Below, one piece after another: positions 1 to 4,461 of a stretch of DNA of 5,065 bases. The DNA comes from FEN-1297 sp046706945. Its GTDB lineage: Bacteria > Bacteroidota > Ignavibacteria > Ignavibacteriales > Ignavibacteriaceae. The stretch spans positions 1-5,065 of the forward strand of contig JBJKOY010000632.1 in assembly GCA_046706945.1 (NCBI GenBank), in the 5' to 3' direction. The notes below the pieces were generated by a model. The model was not told the origin of the DNA and did not search any database. It worked only from the letters and a program-made list of their open reading frames with translations. The translations under genes were made by a program, and so were the position numbers. The first letter of the stretch is position 1, and the number at the start of each line of letters is the position of its first letter.

Positions 1-258
1 CGATTTCTCGGCGAGTTTCCGGGCAAGTTCTTCCTGCAGAGGGGAGTTATAAAGATTGGATACATGCCAGTAACTGTCGAGCTGATTCTGCACGGCCGCT
101 TTTATTTAGGGATGAATATGCCCGAACCCCGTAACCGCAATTCCGCATAAGAAATCAATATATACCTTCCCGTCGCCGTCGTAAAGATAAGCGCCTTCGC
201 CTTTGACGAATTCAACGGGATATCTCGAATATGTATTAAGCAGTTTTGAGTAATTCAT
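1..258 (-). pseudogene. argD: argD 5' part, acetylornithine aminotransferase, interrupted by an in-frame TAA; runs off the left edge
   Basis: ArgD is a PLP-dependent transaminase that converts N-acetylglutamate 5-semialdehyde to N-acetylornithine. The frame opens at the ATG at 258-256 inside the end of argB (23-nt overlap), with no strong Shine-Dalgarno, as expected for a translationally coupled gene. The first 50 codons match the family N-terminus well: LLNTYSRYPVEFVKGEGAYL, then a YDGDGK turn, YIDFLCGIAV and GHIHP. Codon 51 (positions 108-106) is TAA. The same frame continues without another stop to the edge and still reads as ArgD (IKAAVQNQLD, then YWHVSNLYNSPLQEELARKL), the usual 'HxSNLY' region. 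Nothing is shifted: a single sense codon (GAA, AAA or CAA would each be one change away) has become a stop. The PLP lysine and the rest of the gene lie outside the window. Real nonsense mutation and sequencing error cannot be told apart here. Stop-codon reassignment is unlikely because argB, argJ and the phosphatase gene end with TAA. Identity is near certain; broken status is likely. Confidence 0.88.
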
Positions 259-1039
259 ACTCGCTTTCGTATTTTGTTGTTATCCATGTTCCGTTTTTAA
301 ACCCGGCTGATCCGGATAAGTCGTCTCCTATTTTTGAGCCGATCCAAATTTTATGTATGCCTTTTCTTAAAAGTCCGACGCAGCTTGTAAGCTTCGGGAT
401 CATTCCCTCGGTTATATGTCCGTTTTCAATGCCTTTCATTATCTCGTTCTCGCAAAGGGACGGTTTTACTTCGCCGTCGATGATCACTCCGTCGACGTCG
501 GAAGCAAAAAAGACAGTATCTACATTCAAAGTAAGCGCTAGAATTTCGGCGAATAAGTCGGCGTTGACGTTCATTAAGTTTCCTTCTGAATCCATGGACA
601 CGCTGGAGAAAACCGGGATTACTTTCTTTTCCATGAGCTCGCATATCCAATCGGCTGAATTTGTTTTTACGATTTTTCCCACGTATCCCAGCTCTTTGTC
701 TAGGTATTCGGCGGTAAACGTTCCTCTGTCAATTCCGGAATGACCGGCGGATTCTATTCCCGAAGAATTAAGCCTCGCTACTATTTTCGAGTTAAGTACG
801 CCGGCCTGTACCGCGGCAACCACATCCATTTGTTCTTTTGTCGTTACCCAGTGGCCGTTAACGAATTGGTTCTTTAATCCCAGTTTGTCGGACCATTCCG
901 AAATATCCTTGCCGGCCCCGTGAACTATAATCAGACCGTCGAAGGCATTTTGAATATGTTTGACGGAATTCAGCCATTTATCTGTGGTAAGTAAATCATT
1001 CAGAGTTTTTCCGCTTAATTTTAATAATGCTGTTTTCAT
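236..1039 (-). CDS. argB: Acetylglutamate kinase (short, E. coli-like form) with altered substrate-pocket residues
   Basis: ArgB phosphorylates the side-chain carboxylate of N-acetylglutamate with ATP, the second step of arginine synthesis, in the cytoplasm. The 267-aa protein has the amino-acid-kinase fold signatures in order: KLSG at 7-10 with K7 (E. coli K8), HGAGK at 40-44, NGHWVT at 61-66, LGYVG at 117-121, MNVNAD at 156-161 (N157 and D161 matching E. coli N158 and D162), FASDVDGV at 178-185, and ITEGMIPKL at 209-217 with K216 (E. coli K217). I chose the ATG at 1039, 14 nt after the argJ stop, because it places the first lysine as in E. coli ArgB. An upstream ATG at 1114 only adds 25 residues read out of frame through the conserved argJ tail. 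Oddities: Trp64 stands where E. coli Arg66 contacts the substrate, and the usual KLGG and HGGG read KLSG and HGAG. No N-terminal arginine-sensing helix is visible, so feedback inhibition by arginine is not predicted. Confidence 0.93.
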   Translation of the reverse strand: MKTALLKLSGKTLNDLLTTDKWLNSVKHIQNAFDGLIIVHGAGKDISEWSDKLGLKNQFVNGHWVTTKEQMDVVAAVQAGVLNSKIVARLNSSGIESAGHSGIDRGTFTAEYLDKELGYVGKIVKTNSADWICELMEKKVIPVFSSVSMDSEGNLMNVNADLFAEILALTLNVDTVFFASDVDGVIIDGEVKPSLCENEIMKGIENGHITEGMIPKLTSCVGLLRKGIHKIWIGSKIGDDLSGSAGFKNGTWITTKYESEYELLKTA

Positions 1040-1053
1040 TTCATTGTCCGTTT

Positions 1054-2259
1054 TTAAGTCCTGTAATCGGCGTTGATTTTTACGTACTCTTCCGACAAGT
1101 CGCACGTCCACCATGTAGATTCTGCGGTACCTATTCCCAGGTCGACGTTTATGCAGAACTCATTTTTGGAAAGTATCTTCGATGCCATTTCCTCATTTAA
1201 TTTAAGCTCATAATTCGGCAGCAGAACGGATAGGTCGTCGAAGCTGATGGAAATCCTTGAAGGATCGATATCCGCACCGCTCTGACCGGCAGCACTCAGT
1301 ATTCTGCCCCAATTAGCATCGCTTCCGTGAAGAGCTGTTTTTACAAGGGACGAATTGGCGATGGACTTACCTACGAGATCCGCATCTTCCGAGGATTTGG
1401 CGTTCGTTACATTACTAGTTACCAATTTTGTCGCGCCTTCGCCGTCGCTCACGATGGATTTCGCCATCTCTTTGCAAAGAGCCGTCAAAGCTTCCAGAAA
1501 TACCGCGGCATCTTCCGAATTCTCTTTGACCTCAATACCTGCGGCGCCGTTGGCCATCACTATTACCATATCGTTGGTGCTGGTCTCGACGTCAACCGAT
1601 ATCTTGTTGAACGAAATCTTTACGGCCTCGGAGAGCAGAGCCTGAAGAACTTTTTTTTCAACTGCGGCATCGGTGGAAATAAAAGCAAGCATTGTCGCCA
1701 TATTGGGCGCGATCATGCCGCTGCCCTTGCAAATACCGCCCAGCACAGCTTCGCCGGATGAAAGCCGCATTTTAACCGCGAAAGATTTGATCCGGGTATC
1801 CGTGGTCATAATCGCTTCAGCGGCGTCAATACCTCCGTTTCCGGATAACTGCGGCACTATATCGGCAATTCCTTTTTTTAAGATCTCCATGGGAAGTTTT
1901 TGACCGATGACGCCGGTTGAGCTTACGAGGACATCCCGGGCAGCTAAATTTAATTTTTCAGCGCAGTAGGCCTGCATAGCCAATGCGTCTTTATAGCCGC
2001 TCTCTCCGGTGCAGGCGTTCGCATTTCCCGAATTTACTATTACCGCCCTGGCGGATTTTTCTTTCATTACGATTGACCTGGTTAAAAGAAGGGGGGCAGC
2101 CTTTACCTTGTTTATCGTAAACGTTCCGGCGGCGGTGAAAGGAATTTCGGAATAGATTAAAGCCAGATCTTTTTTCTTTTTCTTTATGCCGCAGAATATG
2201 CCGGCAGCCGAAAATCCTTTAGGCGAAGTAACGGATCCGTTTTCAATAAACTGAAACAT
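1054..2259 (-). CDS. argJ: Glutamate N-acetyltransferase (ornithine acetyltransferase)
   Basis: ArgJ moves the acetyl group from N-acetylornithine to glutamate, releasing ornithine and regenerating N-acetylglutamate. Some family members can also use acetyl-CoA; the sequence alone does not settle which type this is. The 401-aa length is normal. Visible signatures are VNSGNANACTG (75-85), the oxyanion-hole stretch SSTGVIG (113-119, T115-G116), and the self-cleavage motif KGSGMIAPNMATML (178-191). Thr189 of that motif is the nucleophile and the new N-terminus of the beta chain after Ala188-Thr189 cleavage. Further signatures are TSTND (226-230), DGEGATK (272-278), SDANWGR (313-319) and the C-terminal NADYRT (396-401). 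Start at 2259 is supported by AGGAG six nt upstream. The start overlaps the end of argC by 17 nt, so translation is probably coupled. Departures: the usual DGDTSTND reads DVETSTND here, and a five-lysine run (26-30) is encoded by an A-rich tract. With ArgJ present, the operon follows the acetyl-recycling route. Confidence 0.96.
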   Translation of the reverse strand: MFQFIENGSVTSPKGFSAAGIFCGIKKKKKDLALIYSEIPFTAAGTFTINKVKAAPLLLTRSIVMKEKSARAVIVNSGNANACTGESGYKDALAMQAYCAEKLNLAARDVLVSSTGVIGQKLPMEILKKGIADIVPQLSGNGGIDAAEAIMTTDTRIKSFAVKMRLSSGEAVLGGICKGSGMIAPNMATMLAFISTDAAVEKKVLQALLSEAVKISFNKISVDVETSTNDMVIVMANGAAGIEVKENSEDAAVFLEALTALCKEMAKSIVSDGEGATKLVTSNVTNAKSSEDADLVGKSIANSSLVKTALHGSDANWGRILSAAGQSGADIDPSRISISFDDLSVLLPNYELKLNEEMASKILSKNEFCINVDLGIGTAESTWWTCDLSEEYVKINADYRT

Positions 2260-3277
2260 TTTTCGCTCCTTGATTTTTTAACCCGAGGCCTTCGTCCCAT
2301 CCGTATAATTTATTCATGTTCTGAAATGCCTGCCCGGAAGCGCCTTTGATCAGGTTGTCTATAGCGGAAGTAATGATTAAAACATTGTCCTTTAAAGACA
2401 GATTAATATCGCAGTAATTTGTGTTTACAACCCAGCTTAAATTAGGAGGAACATTTCTCATCCTTACAAAACCGGAAGAATGATAAACGGATTCGTACAA
2501 ATTTATTAAATCTTTTTCATTGATCTTTTTCTTTAAATGCACCGAAGTTGTGGCATAAATTCCGACGGAAACCGGCAGCAAATGAGTGGTGAAAGAAAAA
2601 GGAGAATCAAAACCGAGTTTTTTCAGCACCTGCAAAATTTCCGGCTGATGTCTATGATTATTAACGTTGTATGCCGAAACGTTTCCGTCCATCTCGGACA
2701 TCATAAGTTCCTGCTTGGGAGTCTTTCCCGCACCGCTTGTGCCAGAATATGCCGAGGTGCTGACTGATAAAATATCCCCGCCGAAATTCTCTGCAACCGG
2801 AAGCAGGGACAGCAACGTTGCCGTCGGGTAGCAGCCCGGATTGGCTATAAAAGTCTTGTTGGAATAATCGGTTGAATAATAATCGGCAAGTCCGTATACT
2901 TTTTCGGTCAAAAGGGAAGTCGATTGATGCTCAATATGATACCATTTTTCGTACTCTTCTTTTGAATCAAGCCTGAAATCGCCGCCGAGATCGATAACAT
3001 TCTTGCCGGCGTAATATAAAGCGGGGACAATATTTAAAGCTTCGCCGTGCGGTAACGCAACGAAATAAACATCGTGTTCTGCCGATATATTCTCGGCGCT
3101 TTCGATTTTGGAATCGGATATCAAATTTAAAAGATCGGGGAAAAGCTGTGTTAGGGTCTGCCCGGCCGATTTGCTTCCGTATACCTTATAGTCGCTTACA
3201 TAGGGATGATTCTCGCAAAATTGCAGTAATTTTTTCCCCGTATAACCGCTGCCGCCTATAATTCCTACTGAAATCAT
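2243..3277 (-). CDS. argC: N-acetyl-gamma-glutamyl-phosphate reductase
   Basis: ArgC reduces N-acetylglutamyl 5-phosphate with NADPH to N-acetylglutamate 5-semialdehyde, the third step of arginine synthesis. The protein is 344 aa, the usual length of the long (type 1) form. It starts with a dinucleotide-binding loop GGSGYTG (8-14). It continues with ALPHG (74-78), DLGGDFRL (96-103), the active-site segment NPGCYPTA with Cys149 as nucleophile, SAYSGTSGAGK (175-185), the HRHQPEI segment (208-214) that carries the catalytic histidine region, and KGASGQAFQNMN (311-322). The start at 3277 has AAGGAA eight nt or so upstream. The gene is the first of the arg operon and its end overlaps argJ. One small departure is YGLADY (128-133) where YGLPE is common. 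No missing catalytic residue is seen. Confidence 0.97.
   Translation of the reverse strand: MISVGIIGGSGYTGKKLLQFCENHPYVSDYKVYGSKSAGQTLTQLFPDLLNLISDSKIESAENISAEHDVYFVALPHGEALNIVPALYYAGKNVIDLGGDFRLDSKEEYEKWYHIEHQSTSLLTEKVYGLADYYSTDYSNKTFIANPGCYPTATLLSLLPVAENFGGDILSVSTSAYSGTSGAGKTPKQELMMSEMDGNVSAYNVNNHRHQPEILQVLKKLGFDSPFSFTTHLLPVSVGIYATTSVHLKKKINEKDLINLYESVYHSSGFVRMRNVPPNLSWVVNTNYCDINLSLKDNVLIITSAIDNLIKGASGQAFQNMNKLYGWDEGLGLKNQGAKNVSVY
2266..2270 (-). promoter_or_regulatory. Shine-Dalgarno site of argJ
   Basis: The minus strand reads AGGAG six nt before the argJ ATG, inside the last codons of argC. It is the strongest ribosome site in the operon and fixes the argJ start. By contrast argB (GGA only) and argD have weak sites and probably rely on coupling. 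Confidence 0.8.
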
Positions 3278-3284
3278 AGTAAAA

Positions 3285-3290
3285 TTCCTT
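3285..3290 (-). promoter_or_regulatory. Shine-Dalgarno site of argC
   Basis: The minus strand reads AAGGAA, with a 7-nt spacer to the argC ATG at 3277. It follows an A-rich run and sits against an interrupted A/T palindrome (T-run, G, AATT, G, A-run). Confidence 0.75.
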
Positions 3291-3344
3291 TTTTTGAATT
3301 GAAAAAATAGATTGTTTAATGTTTGCTATTTGGAAAAGAATGTT

Positions 3345-3452
3345 TTACCCCATAAGGGGGCGACGCGGCTGTAATAGTTCGGCGGGTGAAATATAATTAA
3401 TCATTGTTGAATATCGCGAATAACTTATACTATGTTGAATCAATTTTTTCAT
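3345..3452 (-). CDS. Possible 35-aa arginine leader peptide
   Basis: The minus strand has an ATG at 3452-3450, one or two bases from the predicted transcription start, followed by 35 codons and TAA at 3347-3345. The peptide begins MKKLIQHSIS and ends ELLQPRRPLMG. It holds three Arg codons, two of them adjacent (CGT CGC) just before the CCCC/GGGG hairpin, which would place a paused ribosome beside that hairpin. Translation would have to be leaderless, or use the in-frame ATG at 3404, because no Shine-Dalgarno is seen. The frame is open for a further 45 codons upstream, so an open frame here is not strong evidence. I do not recognise the peptide. Confidence 0.2.
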   Translation of the reverse strand: MKKLIQHSISYSRYSTMINYISPAELLQPRRPLMG

Positions 3453-3459
3453 ACGCGTA

Positions 3460-3488
3460 AACATAAGTATTCCCGGATCGTTTGTCAA
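3460..3488 (-). promoter_or_regulatory. Sigma70-type promoter of the arg operon
   Basis: On the minus strand a perfect -35 hexamer TTGACA (3488-3483) is followed by a 17-nt spacer and TATGTT (3465-3460, four of six matches to TATAAT). It points to argC and predicts a start near 3453. This is the best promoter-like match I found in the 570-nt gap before argC. It does not look like the TTTG/TAnnTTTG promoters of typical Bacteroidota. Confidence 0.6.
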
Positions 3489-3541
3489 TAGAAAAATGAA
3501 TAAGAATACAGAAATTTTTCCTATATTGTGGATAAACACAA

Positions 3542-3557
3542 AAATATTCGAATATTT
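3542..3557. repeat. Perfect 16-bp palindrome
   Basis: The sequence AAATATTCGAATATTT equals its own reverse complement. It overlaps the ARG-box-like site by 11 nt. It is too AT-rich and loop-free to act as a terminator. Binding of a dimeric regulator is the natural reading, but no regulator is identified. Confidence 0.6.
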
Positions 3558-3564
3558 ATTCATG
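3547..3564. promoter_or_regulatory. Arginine-operator (ARG box)-like site
   Basis: Compared with the ArgR/AhrC consensus TNTGAATWWWWATTCANW, this 18-mer matches 14 of 16 defined positions, including GAAT, all four W bases and ATTCA. The mismatches are C at position 3 and G at position 18. It lies about 60 bp upstream of the -35 hexamer of the arg promoter, which is farther than a simple roadblock repressor usually sits. In AT-rich DNA a chance match of this quality is possible, and no argR gene is in the window. Confidence 0.4.
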
Positions 3565-3812
3565 AAAATGCAAAATTCCGAAATCAATTTAGAAAATGAA
3601 GCTGTTCAGGCTTTAATTAGCGGCCGAATTATTATCTACCGAAAGGCATCCGCAACCGGCTATTTAAATAAAAGATCATTAAAACCGATTTTAAAAATAT
3701 AAAATATTATAAATTAGAAAAGAATAAAATTTCTTTTTTTTACTTAGCGAGAATAAAATATAAATGGAGTTGAATAGATATGCATATTAATAAATACTAA
3801 GTTGGATGGTGA
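3565..3812. other. AT-rich intergenic stretch without a supported gene
   Basis: No convincing gene or RNA is seen here. A plus-strand open frame from 3496 (or 3562) to 3702 crosses it, but it has no ribosome site, no recognised family and runs through the operator-like palindrome. A weak A/T-only inverted repeat with a T-run lies at about 3718-3742. A 10-bp palindrome ATATGCATAT lies at 3778-3787. Confidence 0.5.
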
Positions 3813-3856
3813 GAAATAACCGGCTGCAATTAAATGCAGCGGTTCCCGGTTATTTC
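3813..3856 (-). terminator. Hairpin closing the HAD phosphatase gene
   Basis: An outer 11-bp stem, GAAATAACCGG (3813-3823) with CCGGTTATTTC (3846-3856), encloses a GCTGCA/TGCAGC stem (3823-3828 with 3835-3840) around a six-base AT loop. Alternatively AACC (3818-3821) pairs with GGTT (3841-3844) directly outside the inner stem, leaving one bulged base. On the minus strand the compact form is followed by ATTTCTC, a weak U-tract. The last codons and the TAA stop of the phosphatase gene form part of the outer stem, so ribosomes finishing translation would affect folding. Termination is likely but the short U-run makes it non-canonical. Confidence 0.6.
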
Positions 3857-4362
3857 TTGTGCCGTATGATTAATTCGGCAAATTCCCTGAATGCTCCGTT
3901 TCCTCCTTTGTTAATGCAGATATAATCCGCAATTTCTTTTATTTCGATGACGGCATCTGAGGGACATGCTTTAAGTCCGACTTGTTTCATAATTTCAAGG
4001 TCATTTACATCGTCGCCGACATATGCAATATTTTCGGCTTTCAACCTGTTTTTATCCAGAATTTGCGGCAGTATTTTCTCTTTATTCTTTATTCCCATGT
4101 ATATTTCATCCAGTTTCAATTTCTCAGCCCGTTTTTTTACGCTTCCGGAAAGCTCGCCGGTCACAATGCAAGTTTTAATATTTAGTAATTGGAGGAGTCT
4201 CTCCACGCCCATGCCGTCGCGTATGGAGAATCTCTTCATTTCTTCTCCTTTGGCGGAATAATACACCCCGGTATCGGTAAGGACGCCGTCATTATCGGTC
4301 AATACCAGCTTAATTTTACTTATTTTGGATTTTAACTTGTTCGATACCGGTTTCCGGTCCAT
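3850..4362 (-). CDS. KdsC/YrbI-family HAD phosphatase, possibly a nonulosonate-9-phosphate phosphatase
   Basis: This 170-aa protein is a cap-less (C0) HAD phosphatase that should remove phosphate from an eight- or nine-carbon keto-sugar acid phosphate in the cytoplasm, using Mg2+. Motif I is DNDGVLTD (23-30) with nucleophile D23 and acid/base D25. Motif II is the VTG segment (67-69) with T68. Motif IV is GDDVND (116-121). The family C-terminal GGNGAFRE (153-160) closes the neighbouring active site of the tetramer. Length fits the family (E. coli KdsC 188 aa). Motif II continues as TGE, with Arg78 and Lys81 in RAEK. From memory, the KDN-9-phosphate phosphatase of Bacteroides (BT1713) has Glu56, Arg64 and Lys67 there, whereas E. 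coli KdsC has TGR and a Thr. So the Kdo-8-phosphate label is not safe. The ATG at 4362 has only a weak AGGG site. Neighbours give no pathway: no Kdo or sialic-acid genes are visible, and the next gene is divergent. Family certain, substrate uncertain. Confidence 0.88.
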   Translation of the reverse strand: MDRKPVSNKLKSKISKIKLVLTDNDGVLTDTGVYYSAKGEEMKRFSIRDGMGVERLLQLLNIKTCIVTGELSGSVKKRAEKLKLDEIYMGIKNKEKILPQILDKNRLKAENIAYVGDDVNDLEIMKQVGLKACPSDAVIEIKEIADYICINKGGNGAFREFAELIIRHKK

Positions 4363-4461
4363 AAAAAAACCCTAAGTTACTAGAAATAAATATTGTAATA
4401 GATAACTTGATTTCTTAAATTAATCCAATTTTTTATAAACTACCAACCATAAAAGAGAAAA
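4363..4461. promoter_or_regulatory. Divergent promoter region between the phosphatase and LD-carboxypeptidase genes
   Basis: These 99 bp of AT-rich DNA must start transcription both ways. For the plus strand, TTGTAA (4393-4398), a 17-nt spacer and TAAATT (4416-4421) is a fair match; TATAAA at 4434-4439 is an alternative -10 with a poor -35. For the minus strand, TACAAT (4397-4392) is a good -10 without a clear -35. The two candidate elements overlap, so the promoters may compete. All assignments are tentative. Confidence 0.35.

Larger units (their letters stand above)
3278..3453 (-). other. Predicted 5' leader of the arg operon
   Basis: From the predicted transcription start (about 3453) to the argC ATG lie about 175 nt with no recognised gene. 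Most of it is AT-rich, but 3348-3390 is markedly GC-rich. It includes a small hairpin (CCCC at 3356-3359 with GGGG at 3348-3351 around a four-base loop), two copies of the octamer TGTTGAAT (3405-3412 and 3433-3440, plus-strand reading, 28 nt apart), and a possible short leader ORF. The length and the GC-rich patch suggest post-transcriptional control, but no known riboswitch is recognised. Confidence 0.45.

Noticed and set aside
246..743. Long plus-strand open frame opposite argB, and similar plus-strand frames opposite argJ (1327-1903), argC (2537-2767) and the phosphatase (3947-4261)
   Set aside because: All are antisense shadows of strongly conserved genes, with no recognised domains and no ribosome sites that I could support.
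1037..1114. Longer argB start at 1114 giving a 292-aa protein
   Set aside because: The extra 25 residues are the out-of-frame reading of the conserved argJ C-terminus, overlap argJ by 61 nt, and displace the family N-terminus. The ATG at 1039 fits E. coli ArgB exactly.
2166..2186. A-rich tract coding five lysines near the argJ start as a phase-variation site
   Set aside because: The run is broken by G bases (AAA/AAG mix), the argJ frame is intact, and nothing suggests switching for a biosynthetic gene.
3356..3400. Plus-strand GGGGGCGACGCGG followed by TTCGGCGGG resembles the 5' end of a tmRNA gene
   Set aside because: No tag-peptide frame, no T-loop and no complementary 3' end with CCA is found within the next 350-400 nt.
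3453..3587. Upstream half of an 80-codon minus-strand frame ending at 3345
   Set aside because: The stretch before 3453 lies across the predicted arg promoter, reads as random AT-rich hydrophobic codons and has no ribosome site. Only the part after the predicted transcription start is kept, as a low-confidence leader peptide.
3496..3702. 68-codon plus-strand open frame; its AVQALISGRIIIY stretch vaguely recalls the start of YrdC/Sua5 proteins
   Set aside because: The resemblance stops at once (no PTET motif), there is no Shine-Dalgarno at either ATG (3496 or 3562), and the frame runs through the operator-like palindrome. Probably chance.
3718..3742. A/T inverted repeat followed by a T-run on the plus strand, like a terminator
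   Set aside because: The stem has almost no G-C pairs and there is no supported plus-strand gene upstream to terminate.
3778..3787. ATATGCATAT palindrome
   Set aside because: A 10-bp palindrome is expected by chance in AT-rich DNA and there is no gene placed to be controlled by it.
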